A stretch of DNA of 57,928 nucleotides, taken from positions 1 to 57,928 of IMG/VR virus record IMGVR_UViG_3300045996_001284, one strand, 5' to 3'. The translations under genes were made by a program, and so were the position numbers. The first letter of the stretch is position 1. Each line of letters opens with the position of its first letter. The stretch is from a virus. Of this stretch, positions 32,886 through 39,662 are shown one piece after another. The notes below the pieces were generated by a model that saw only the letters and a program-made list of their open reading frames with translations, was not told where the DNA came from and searched no databases.

Positions 32886-33397
32886 GGCCGTGCCCTCGGC
32901 CGCACGCCGCCATCAGCGGTGAACTCGACGCCACCTTCCTTGAGAGCACTCACCATAGCAGTGAGATTACCTCTAATGGGCGTCCGCCGACCGCACTCAA
33001 ACTCCATGAGAGTGCGTAACGCGATGTTGGCCTTCTCAGCAAGCTGAGGCTGAGTCCAGTTTACGAAGTACCTTGCCGCCTTCATCTGGAGCGGCGCCGG
33101 GAAACAGGTGACGGGTCTAGGAGCGCGCCGCGCACGCGGCCATCTCGGAACCTGTCTGTTCTCAAGACGCTCTGGCCCGATAAGATGGATCAACCGCGTC
33201 TCGGCGTCTCTAGCCTCATCCGCTGAAAGGCCGCTCGCCACGATTTCGAAGGCCATCGAACGGGCCTTGGCATTCAACCTCGCTCGCTCGGGGGAACCTT
33301 GCCCTACATACCGGACATGCCCGGCTCTATCCCAGAGGAGATAGACGCAGCTGCCGGACCTTCGTAGCTCCTCACGCCCCTCGTCAGCGCCTCGCAA
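32882..33397 (-). CDS. GIY-YIG-like domain fused to an XRE helix-turn-helix
   Basis: About 171 residues from a TTG that has GGAG five bases upstream, inside the end of the repressor gene. Residues 18-85 (VYLLWDRAGHVRYVGQGSPERARLNAKA...EARDAETRLIHLIGPERLENRQ) follow the GIY-YIG nuclease pattern, with YLL...YVG in place of GIY...YIG, an Arg helix and a catalytic-type Glu. Residues 105-160 are an XRE DNA-binding domain (WTQPQLAEKANIALRTLMEFECGRRTP). This pairing is uncommon. It may be a mobile nuclease that also regulates, or a former nuclease turned regulator. Confidence 0.66.
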   Translation of the reverse strand: MRGADEGREELRRSGSCVYLLWDRAGHVRYVGQGSPERARLNAKARSMAFEIVASGLSADEARDAETRLIHLIGPERLENRQVPRWPRARRAPRPVTCFPAPLQMKAARYFVNWTQPQLAEKANIALRTLMEFECGRRTPIRGNLTAMVSALKEGGVEFTADGGVRPRARP

Positions 33398-33540
33398 GCC
33401 AGCTCCACCGGCTTCGGCACCGGCAAGTCGCCCTTCTCGTAGAGCTGAAGCGACGCTCGACTGACCCCGATGGCCTCGGCCGCCACTCGCTGGCTCCAGC
33501 CCATCCACTTCCGCCATGTCCTCAGTCCGTCCTTGGTCAT
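33304..33540 (-). CDS. XRE-family repressor of the island
   Basis: A 78-residue protein. Residues 4-55 form an XRE/Cro helix-turn-helix (LRTWRKWMGWSQRVAAEAIGVSRASLQLYEKGDLPVPKPVELACEALTRG). A promoter (TTGCAC, 16 bases, TTATAC) ends seven bases before the ATG, so the mRNA would be leaderless, as for lambda cI from PRM. It faces the plus-strand operon across a 109-base region holding a perfect palindrome, its likely operator. The 3' third overlaps the next gene in another frame. Confidence 0.75.
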   Translation of the reverse strand: MTKDGLRTWRKWMGWSQRVAAEAIGVSRASLQLYEKGDLPVPKPVELACEALTRGVRSYEGPAAASISSGIEPGMSGM

Positions 33541-33547
33541 GACGGCT

Positions 33548-33575
33548 GTATAAGGGCTAGGCCAAAAAAGTGCAA
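33548..33575 (-). promoter_or_regulatory. Leaderless promoter of the island repressor
   Basis: On the minus strand: TTGCAC, 16-base spacer, TTATAC, then seven bases to the ATG. The spacer contains GGCCTAG, which resembles half of the palindrome found in the facing promoter, so autoregulation is plausible. Confidence 0.6.
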
Positions 33576-33593
33576 TAGGTCTGCATTTCCCTG

Positions 33594-33629
33594 TTGACGC
33601 CCTGGCCGGAAGGGCCTAATGATTAGGCC
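33594..33629 (+). promoter_or_regulatory. Plus-strand promoter with palindromic operator
   Basis: TTGACG, 17-base spacer, TAATGA. The perfect palindrome GGCCTAATGATTAGGCC (33613-33629) covers the -10 box, ideally placed for repression. The leader that follows (CATCAGCAAGGGAGAG) recurs before three other plus-strand genes in this window. Confidence 0.72.
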
Positions 33630-33649
33630 ATCAGCAAGGGAGAGAACAG

Positions 33650-33877
33650 ATGCTTAAGAAGGTGACGAAACGGCAGGCCAGCCTGATCAAGCGCGGTTAT
33701 GCCTACGTCCGCTACCAGCACTACGAGAACAACGGCGTTGAGGCCGGCACCGTTCTCTCAGTCCACAAGGACAGCTTCTCAGCCCACCGCGCGGCGCCGA
33801 CCACCTGGGATGTCGGCATTGACGAGGTGAGCATAACCCCCGACCGCTTCGGTCACTGCGACGTGGTCGTCGACTAA
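33650..33877 (+). CDS. First gene of the plus-strand island, unknown function
   Basis: A 75-residue basic protein (LKKVTKRQASLIKRGYAYVRYQHYENNGVEAGTVLSVHKDSFSAHRAAPTTWDVGIDEVSI) with a small mixed fold. AAGGGAG is placed nine bases before the ATG. Transcribed first from the operator-controlled promoter, so an early regulatory or host-takeover role is likely. No family recognised. Confidence 0.62.
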   Translation: MLKKVTKRQASLIKRGYAYVRYQHYENNGVEAGTVLSVHKDSFSAHRAAPTTWDVGIDEVSITPDRFGHCDVVVD

Positions 33878-33892
33878 CACCTCAACCGGGCC

Positions 33893-33924
33893 GGCGGGCG
33901 CTAGCAACACCCGACCGGCCCTAA
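33893..33924 (+). other. Stem-loop after the first island gene
   Basis: GGGCCGG and CCGGCCC arms flank a partly paired loop between two genes. Without a T-tract it is more likely an attenuator or RNA-stabilising hairpin than a full terminator. Comparable hairpins follow at 35130-35155 and 35344-35372. Confidence 0.4.
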
Positions 33925-33952
33925 CCACCCAACTCAGTGGGAGTGAGTCACG

Positions 33953-34258
33953 ATGGCTACGGCCACCTACAACCTTCGCTCGGTCATGCACAAGGCTTGG
34001 GCCACGGCCCGCTACAACGCCCGCCGGCATGGCGGTTCCGTCCGCACCTACATCGCCGCCGCCCTGCGTGAGGCATGGGCATTCGAGAAGCGGTTGCGGG
34101 TCGAGATGGCCGCCAGCAACGCCCGCGTTCAGGCTGCCATCGAGGCCATCAAGGCGAGCCACAGCGCCGAGGGTGTGGCCAAGCGCGCCGCCGACATGGC
34201 TGGCTGGCAGGCCCGCTGCGGCATGCCCCAGCGCAGCTACGGAAGGGCATGGCGGTGA
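33953..34258 (+). CDS. Hypothetical helical protein
   Basis: A 101-residue, Ala/Arg-rich helical protein (MHKAWATARYNARRHGGSVRTYIAAALREAWAFEKRLRVEMAASNARVQAAIEAIKA). The N-terminal MHKAWATAR...GGS pattern resembles small phage/host proteins thought to bind nucleic acid. Ends overlapping the next start. No family assigned. Confidence 0.58.
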   Translation: MATATYNLRSVMHKAWATARYNARRHGGSVRTYIAAALREAWAFEKRLRVEMAASNARVQAAIEAIKASHSAEGVAKRAADMAGWQARCGMPQRSYGRAWR

Positions 34259-34494
34259 GAGACGCTAAGGAGATCGAGCGGCTGCGTCAGATCATTCACG
34301 ATCTCTGCGTCCGCGCCGAGAATGCCGAGGCCGAGCGCGACGAACTCCGCGAGGTGCTGCGCGACCTCCTCACGCTGCGGCAGGCCGAGACTGACGGTGT
34401 CAACGGCCAGTATCGCAACCTCGCCCAGCGCGAGCGTGACGCCTGGAAGGTCGCTGCCGACCTCACCCACTTTGAGGACGGGCCATCGTCATGA
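34249..34494 (+). CDS. Coiled-coil small protein
   Basis: An 81-residue protein, mainly a heptad coiled coil (AKEIERLRQIIHDLCVRAENAEAERDELREVLRDLLTLRQAE). Starts ten bases before the previous stop, ends overlapping the next ATG. Function unknown; dimeric by prediction. Confidence 0.55.
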   Translation: MAVRDAKEIERLRQIIHDLCVRAENAEAERDELREVLRDLLTLRQAETDGVNGQYRNLAQRERDAWKVAADLTHFEDGPSS

Positions 34495-34736
34495 CCACCG
34501 ACCTCCTGCCCCTGACACAGCCCAGCTACCAGCGCCCGCTCGTCCACATTGACGACATCGGCCGCGCCCTCGACCGGGCGAGAATCTTACTCGATAGCTC
34601 CATTCGAGAGCTTCGTTCGGCAGCGCATGTGGCGCCGGAGGCCGAGGGGTTGGCCGAGGAGTTGGCAGCGGTGAAGGCCAAGCTTGTGAAGGTTTGGAAC
34701 GAGCTTGAAGAGCCCGAACTCCCGCTGGAGAACTGA
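34491..34736 (+). CDS. Hypothetical small helical protein
   Basis: An 81-residue protein (YQRPLVHIDDIGRALDRARILLDSSIRELRSAAHVAPEAEGLAEELAAVKAKLVKVWNELEE), helical and acidic at the C terminus. ATGA-type overlap with the previous gene. No family recognised. Confidence 0.55.
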   Translation: MTTDLLPLTQPSYQRPLVHIDDIGRALDRARILLDSSIRELRSAAHVAPEAEGLAEELAAVKAKLVKVWNELEEPELPLEN

Positions 34737-34738
34737 CG

Positions 34739-34981
34739 ATGAGCAAGCCGAAGATTGTCGGTCCGGCCAGTGAGCTTATGACCGTCCACAGCATGCCAGC
34801 GGTCTGTACCTGCTGCGAGCGCCCGCTAAAGGGCAATGTGGCATGGCTGGAGCTAGACCAGCGAGACGACACCTATCACGACCGGGGCGACGTGCCGCCA
34901 GAGAGGTCACAGGGATGGTTCCCGTTCGGCATCACCTGCGCCACCAAGCTCAACGCTGCGGCACGTACCGCTTCGCAGTGA
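34739..34981 (+). CDS. Small protein with CxxC knuckle
   Basis: An 80-residue protein. CTCCERPLKGNVAWLELDQRDDTYHDRG...FPFGITCATKL offers a C-x2-C knuckle plus a later Cys and His, suggesting a small zinc-binding fold. Follows the previous gene by two bases. No family assigned. Confidence 0.55.
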   Translation: MSKPKIVGPASELMTVHSMPAVCTCCERPLKGNVAWLELDQRDDTYHDRGDVPPERSQGWFPFGITCATKLNAAARTASQ

Positions 34982-35124
34982 GTGACGTGGAGGATGAGTA
35001 CGGTGACGGCTTCTGGCTACGTGAGATTACTCGCTGCCGCGCCGTGCTCAGCCCTAGCTACGGCTACACGGTAAGGCCCGATGAAGGCCGGCACTGCCAG
35101 CAGTGGGCGGCCAAAAGCAACTAA
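34978..35124 (+). CDS. Very small protein, GTG start
   Basis: A 48-residue ORF beginning at a GTG that overlaps the previous stop (GTGA). Sequence (DEYGDGFWLREITRCRAVLSPSYGYTVRPDEGRHCQQWAAKSN) looks protein-like. Identified from coupling and composition only. Confidence 0.45.
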   Translation: MSDVEDEYGDGFWLREITRCRAVLSPSYGYTVRPDEGRHCQQWAAKSN

Positions 35125-35167
35125 CCACTCACGGGCGGGGCTGCGGCTCCGCCCAACACAGGAGAGG

Positions 35168-35338
35168 ATGATGTCAGTTCACAAACCCAGCCCGTGGCAG
35201 CCCAAGCCTCGTCGCTATTGCAGCGAGGAATGTAAGGCTGCCGATGAGAAACGCCTCGCTGAGGCAGAGAAGGCGTTCGGCCAGCGCAAAGCTGGCCGCC
35301 CCGCGCCCGAAATGGCCACACCTAAGGTTAAGGACTAA
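35168..35338 (+). CDS. Small basic protein with CSEEC motif
   Basis: A 56-residue protein; the second of two adjacent ATGs (35171) has AGGAG at the best spacing. YCSEECKAADEKRLAEAEKAFGQRK recalls the C-terminal half of a treble-clef zinc knuckle plus a basic helix. Possibly DNA-binding. Hairpins flank it on both sides. Confidence 0.5.
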   Translation: MMSVHKPSPWQPKPRRYCSEECKAADEKRLAEAEKAFGQRKAGRPAPEMATPKVKD

Positions 35339-35397
35339 CTACCCGCGGGGCGGAGCTTTCGGCTTCGCCCTAAGCGCGTCCACTGGAGAGAACGACT

Positions 35398-35934
35398 TTG
35401 AGAAAAGGCACCACCTTCTGGCGTACCGTAGATGTCGCCCACATTCAGGCACGCTTCTGGGCCAAGGTTGAGAAGACCGAAAGCTGTTGGATTTGGAAGG
35501 GCTCTCTGAGTGGCAAAGGCAACTACGGCTATCTATGGGTTGTTGACCGCATCCAGCGAGCGACAAGGGTATCTTGGTGGATCGCGACTGGAGAGTGGCC
35601 TGACGCGGCGCTTGATGTCTGCCACAAATGCGACACGCCGGCATGCGTGAACCCAGACCACCTCTTTCTAGGCTCTCGTTCAGAGAACCTCTTTGATGCT
35701 TCGCGCAAGAGAAGGCTCGGCGTTCAGCGTAACCCTGAAGCATACACGGCCGTAATTGAGCGGTTGGCCGATAGGGAACGGTGCAAGACGCATTGCCCGC
35801 ATGGGCATGAGTACACTCCAGAGAACACGATACAGACCAAGAAGCAGAGAAGATGCCGCACATGCTGGAACCGGATTAACAATCTTCGAAGGCGGAAGAA
35901 GAGAGCGGAACGGTCAGGGCTGCTTGGCCCGTAG
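35398..35934 (+). CDS. HNH endonuclease closing the plus-strand island
   Basis: A 178-residue HNH nuclease, TTG start after GGAGAG. Core: [22 protein letters not shown]...[50 protein letters not shown], with H-N-H residues in VCHKC/NPDHL. The C-terminal [16 protein letters not shown]...RRCRTCWN is the second zinc finger common in this family. The gene ends tail to tail with the portal gene (21-base overlap), suggesting insertion next to an essential gene. Confidence 0.85.
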   Translation: MRKGTTFWRTVDVAHIQARFWAKVEKTESCWIWKGSLSGKGNYGYLWVVDRIQRATRVSWWIATGEWPDAALDVCHKCDTPACVNPDHLFLGSRSENLFDASRKRRLGVQRNPEAYTAVIERLADRERCKTHCPHGHEYTPENTIQTKKQRRCRTCWNRINNLRRRKKRAERSGLLGP

Positions 35935-37317
35935 AGCTTCAACCTCAGCCTGTTGAGCTTCCAGTTGCATTTCCCGATCTTCTTCGGCCTGAGCCTCGCG
36001 CTCGCTAAAGGTCTCTTCATCTATAAGTGGGAGATCAGCCGCTTCACGGAGACTGTTTTCTGTCTCCAGATGGGCAGCGATGGGCACACCAGCCCCGCTG
36101 ATCTTGGCCACGAAGTTCGCGAGCGCATCGAGGTCTACCTGCGCCACCCGGCCGTGGGCCAGCTTCGGCATGAGGCGATAGTCCAGCGCGTTGAGCGCCC
36201 ACAGCCGGGGCAGCTGGTGCCGGTTGATGGTGTCCTGGATCACGTCCACGAACCAGGTGATGGCGGCGACGAACAGGTTTGACTTGTCCTTGCTGAGCGC
36301 AAACGACCCCTGCTTGCCGGCGCCCAGCAGCATGAAGTCAGCCATGCTATTTCTGAACACATCCCCAGCCAGACGCGCTATCGTCCCGTTGGTGTCGATG
36401 CTACGCGTGCCACCGGATGTGATCAGGTCCACGTCATACTGAGGCAGACTGGACGGCTTGCCGTCTGCATCGAGCCAGGGGTCGCTTGGGTAGATCAGCC
36501 CGCCCTGCTCGTTCTTTTTGAGGTCGCGGGCGATTGACTCGTACTTCGCATAGACCGCTTGGCGAGCGGCCTCCTCGGCCGGGTCGGCTTTGGCAATCAG
36601 GAGTGTCGACGGCACCTTGACCCGCGGCAGGCCCGTCAGCTCACGCTCGATGCCGACCAGTTCAATCTGTTCGACGTGGCGTCGGGCACGGAAGGCCAGG
36701 TAGGCAGAGCGCAGAGCCGAACGCCCCTCGGGGCTGCCCATCTCGCGCGCGGTCCTGAACAGCAGCCCACGCTCGATCGGGATGCGCACGCCGTCGGGCT
36801 TGCCCTCGACCTCCTGCACGAACGCCTGGACACCGCCTGTCTCATCCAGGTCCCAGCGCTTTAGCGTGAGCTGGCTGCGGCCCACCATCTTGCGAATGCC
36901 GATGCGGCCGTCGTCGAAGTCGCTGCGCAGCGCAGGGTCCGCCTGGTCTGGGCCAACGCGGCGCTTGTAGACCGTCTCCAGGAACGACCACCCGAACACC
37001 ACCATGCTCATGGCGTCGGTGATCATGTCGTCGAAGCTGTGGCTCATGTCCCGCAGGAACACGCCCTCGACGAACTCAGCCTCCTCCTGTGCGCTAGCGC
37101 TCTCGTCCGCGGGCTCAACGCTCCAGCCCACGCCCCGGCACAGCAGCTCGATGGCAGTGACGACCGCCCCGGCGACGGGATCGGTGTCGCGCATCTCGTG
37201 CAACCGCTCGCGGCCATCCTTGCCGTTCAGCTCACGAAGCGCGGTGCGGTAGATGTTGCCGCTATAGTCGGTGCGGTAGCCCGCAGAGCCGAGTTCGACG
37301 AAGGGGCTTGCTGCCAT
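35914..37317 (-). CDS. Portal protein (DUF935/Mu gp29-like)
   Basis: A 467-residue portal. Features: [32 protein letters not shown] (residues 40-72), [26 protein letters not shown], a central wing ([58 protein letters not shown]), then a helical crown with [19 protein letters not shown] and acidic end. It forms the dodecameric DNA channel at one capsid vertex. The MuF partner is three kilobases downstream, separated by the regulatory island. Confidence 0.85.
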   Translation of the reverse strand: MAASPFVELGSAGYRTDYSGNIYRTALRELNGKDGRERLHEMRDTDPVAGAVVTAIELLCRGVGWSVEPADESASAQEEAEFVEGVFLRDMSHSFDDMITDAMSMVVFGWSFLETVYKRRVGPDQADPALRSDFDDGRIGIRKMVGRSQLTLKRWDLDETGGVQAFVQEVEGKPDGVRIPIERGLLFRTAREMGSPEGRSALRSAYLAFRARRHVEQIELVGIERELTGLPRVKVPSTLLIAKADPAEEAARQAVYAKYESIARDLKKNEQGGLIYPSDPWLDADGKPSSLPQYDVDLITSGGTRSIDTNGTIARLAGDVFRNSMADFMLLGAGKQGSFALSKDKSNLFVAAITWFVDVIQDTINRHQLPRLWALNALDYRLMPKLAHGRVAQVDLDALANFVAKISGAGVPIAAHLETENSLREAADLPLIDEETFSEREAQAEEDREMQLEAQQAEVEALRAKQP

Positions 37318-37373
37318 CCGGCGTCCAATGCATTAGGATGGCGATGCGCACACGCGGTGTGGAGGGACACACC

Positions 37374-37440
37374 CAGCAGTAGCCGAGTGTTTCAGGCGCC
37401 GGCCTTGCCCGGAGAACGCTGGTTCGAATCCAGCCTGCTG
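37374..37440 (+). tRNA. tRNA-like element (degenerate)
   Basis: A 67-base cloverleaf: six-pair acceptor stem CAGCAG/CTGCTG, D-arm GCC...GGC, a four-pair anticodon stem CCGG/CCGG with a six-base loop CCTTGC, five-base variable region, and a perfect T-arm GCTGG-TTCGAAT-CCAGC. Missing pairs and the short anticodon loop make normal decoding doubtful; the loop recalls an Ala TGC anticodon. No CCA is encoded. Could be a decayed tRNA gene, or a tRNA-mimic RNA, upstream of the portal gene. Confidence 0.42.
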
Positions 37441-37488
37441 AGAGGGGACGCCCTAGCCGGTATCAAGCCCGGCCGTGCGCGCGCCCCG

Positions 37489-37851
37489 CTAGTCCGCGGC
37501 CAGCCGCTCAGCCACCGCCTGGAGGTCTATGCCGAGCGTGCGGGCCAACTTCTGGAGCGCGAGGGCACATGCCTCCTCTTCGCGCCAGCACGTCGCATGC
37601 TTGCCGATCGCGATGCCCATCAGCGTGGGGCTGCAAGGCAGGCCGAGGAGCGCTGCCAGGATGTGGTGAGTTAGCTCGTGATCACGGGACATGCGCGCTG
37701 TGTCAGCGCCGTAGCCAAGCTCACGAGCCCGCGCCTTGTATCCATCCGTCGCCTGCGGGTACGCCGCAACCTCGCCCTCTGGGTAGACCGTAACGGTTAG
37801 CGGGTCATCGTGGAGGCGGATGTCTGCACCAGCCAGGTGGATGGTCTTCAC
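37489..37851 (-). CDS. Zincin-like protein with HExxH motif
   Basis: A 120-residue protein. RMSRDHELTHHILAALLGLP at residues 53-72 contains HELTHH, an HExxH zinc-binding helix, with WREEEACALALQK about 20 residues later as a possible third-ligand helix. N-terminal strands (TIHLAGADIRLHDDPLTVTVYPEGEVAAYP) resemble small bacterial zincins. Start overlaps the end of the methyltransferase gene (ATGA). Target unknown; could be antirestriction-type or regulatory protease. Confidence 0.58.
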   Translation of the reverse strand: MKTIHLAGADIRLHDDPLTVTVYPEGEVAAYPQATDGYKARARELGYGADTARMSRDHELTHHILAALLGLPCSPTLMGIAIGKHATCWREEEACALALQKLARTLGIDLQAVAERLAAD

Positions 37852-39662
37852 GCGGCAGCCGAGGTGAAGAGCGGGCCGACTTCACCGGGCTCTACAGCGG
37901 GCTTCTCAGCCCCGCCCAGGCGTCTCACGATGTCCTGGATGTATTCGGCCTCGCGCTCCACGAGCACAGCCTGGAAGCCCTCGGCGACCGCCGCAGCTCC
38001 AGTCGTGCCGCTGCCGGCAAACGGGTCGAGCACGGTGCCGCCGGGGGGCGTGACCATGCGGACGAGCCAGCGCATGAGGGAGAGGGGCTTTATGGTCGGA
38101 TGAGATGACCCTGCTCGATCAACCTTCCCCGCCTTCGCGCTGTAGTGGAACCGCAGCTCCTCGCGCGTGAGCGGGCAGGGCTGGAAGAAGCGGGCGGCTG
38201 AACCGCGGTCGTGATAGCTGCCCCAGCAAGTGCGGTCAGCAAACTCCCCGTAGACCGTCTGCGTCTTTGAGCTTGGGGCACTCGGACGGATGTTGCCGCC
38301 GGCCACCCGCTCCCCGAACAGGTCGAACGCCGCCAGCACTTCCTCGTCGCCTGAGTGGACTAGGTTGGCGGGCCAGCGGCCTACTGCGTTGTAGGTCGGC
38401 TGCTCATGGTCAGAGCGGAGCCCGCTCGCCTCGCCTTCTTTCCACGTCACGCGAGCGGAGCGCTGCCGCTGCACCTTGGCAGGATCGTACTCCTCGCCCA
38501 TAACAACCCTGCACCCGTCGATATTCAGCGCCCCCGTGCCCCAGCGCAGCACGTTTAAGTGGATGCTGGGCTCACTTAGAGATTTCCTCGCCAAGCAAAT
38601 CGGCTCATGGCTGGGTTTTAGGGCTCCCGAGAACCCACCGAACTCCGGCGAGAGTTTGCCGCATCTCGGGCAGCAGCCACCGTCTCGTAGTGCTCGTCCA
38701 TCCAGTGCTCCAGATGGCTCGCATAGACCTTCAGGTTGTCCAGCCGGTTGTCTGCCCGATCCAGATTGCGATGATGCACTTCCTCGCCCGGTTCCAGCGA
38801 GCGGCCTAGCATCTGCTCCGCTACCAAGATGTGTTCGCAGACGTAACCGTTCTTCCGCGCCCTCGGATGGTCCCGCTTCAGCACCATCACGTAGCCTTTG
38901 CCCGGCTCGACGTAGCGCCCGCCCTTCCAAGCCGGGTTGTTCTCTCCCGCTAGCTTCGGGTTCGGACCCCGTGGGCCATAGCTCCGATGGACTGTGTTCC
39001 GGCAAGCGCGGGAGCAGAACTTCCCCTCGTTCGTCGTCATAGTAGACGGGCGGCGGTAGATCGGCTTGTCGCAAAGGTCGCAAGTCGTGTTCGGCCGCCT
39101 GTTGGTCATCGCACTCACACCACTCAATGCCTGAGCGGTTTTTTAGCAGACCAACTTTTGCAAATCCAGTCCCATAAATCCACGCGAGCTGATCGCGGAC
39201 CTCGAACCCCGCATCCTCGATCGCGCACACCATGCGGTGGTAGGTGCGGGTGCCGCCGAACGCCACGAGATGGGCGCCGGGCTTGAGCACGCGGTAGACC
39301 TCGCGCGCCCACTCCTCGCACCAGTCTTGAAAGGCCCGCATCTGCCGGACGCGAGTGGCCTCGCGCGCCTCATCCCACTGTGGCGCGTCGCAGGTGCATG
39401 GCTTTGCACCCCGGCGCCGACCGCCACACGCTAGGCAGTTGGCATTGCGGGTGCCACCCCAGCCACCTGGCGTAGCGCGCTCACGATCGCCGAAGAGCTT
39501 TGACTTGCCGCCGAGCTGCCAGGGGGCATCCCACTCGCGCCCCATGAACTCCAGCCCATAAGGCGGGTCCGTCACCACCGCCTCGATGCTGTCCGAGTCG
39601 AGCGTCCGCAGCACGTCCAGGCAGTCGCCGTGGTGAAGCGTGGCCCCGCCGACCTGGATCAT
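37848..39662 (-). CDS. DNA methyltransferase (DPPY type) interrupted by HNH gene
   Basis: A 604-residue open frame. MIQVGGATLHHGDCLDVL and VVTDPPYGLEF (motif IV, residues 30-38) come first and VLDPFAGSGTTGAAA (motif I) near residue 545: the beta-class order of amino-methyltransferases, probably N6-adenine. Residues 182-342 have no methyltransferase similarity; they are the shadow of an HNH gene placed between GLLKNRSGIEW and GFSGALKPSHEPICLARKSL, normally near each other. No stop was introduced, so the protein may fold around the insert or be inactive. Confidence 0.78.
   Translation of the reverse strand: MIQVGGATLHHGDCLDVLRTLDSDSIEAVVTDPPYGLEFMGREWDAPWQLGGKSKLFGDRERATPGGWGGTRNANCLACGGRRRGAKPCTCDAPQWDEAREATRVRQMRAFQDWCEEWAREVYRVLKPGAHLVAFGGTRTYHRMVCAIEDAGFEVRDQLAWIYGTGFAKVGLLKNRSGIEWCECDDQQAAEHDLRPLRQADLPPPVYYDDERGEVLLPRLPEHSPSELWPTGSEPEASGREQPGLEGRALRRAGQRLRDGAEAGPSEGAEERLRLRTHLGSGADARPLAGTGRGSASSQSGSGRQPAGQPEGLCEPSGALDGRALRDGGCCPRCGKLSPEFGGFSGALKPSHEPICLARKSLSEPSIHLNVLRWGTGALNIDGCRVVMGEEYDPAKVQRQRSARVTWKEGEASGLRSDHEQPTYNAVGRWPANLVHSGDEEVLAAFDLFGERVAGGNIRPSAPSSKTQTVYGEFADRTCWGSYHDRGSAARFFQPCPLTREELRFHYSAKAGKVDRAGSSHPTIKPLSLMRWLVRMVTPPGGTVLDPFAGSGTTGAAAVAEGFQAVLVEREAEYIQDIVRRLGGAEKPAVEPGEVGPLFTSAAA
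38618..39109 (-). CDS. HNH endonuclease nested in methyltransferase gene
   Basis: A 163-residue HNH nuclease in another frame of the same strand. The N terminus has a zinc finger (CDLCDKPIYRR...FCSRACRN). The core is GGRYVEPGKGYVMVLKRDHPRARKNGYVCEHILVAEQMLGRSLEPGEEVHHRNLDRADNRLDNLKVYASHLEHWMDEH, with catalytic HH-x-N and downstream N/H residues. Its stop codon lies in the GALKP codons of the methyltransferase. A free-standing homing nuclease inserted at a conserved methyltransferase site. Confidence 0.82.
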   Translation of the reverse strand: MTNRRPNTTCDLCDKPIYRRPSTMTTNEGKFCSRACRNTVHRSYGPRGPNPKLAGENNPAWKGGRYVEPGKGYVMVLKRDHPRARKNGYVCEHILVAEQMLGRSLEPGEEVHHRNLDRADNRLDNLKVYASHLEHWMDEHYETVAAARDAANSRRSSVGSREP

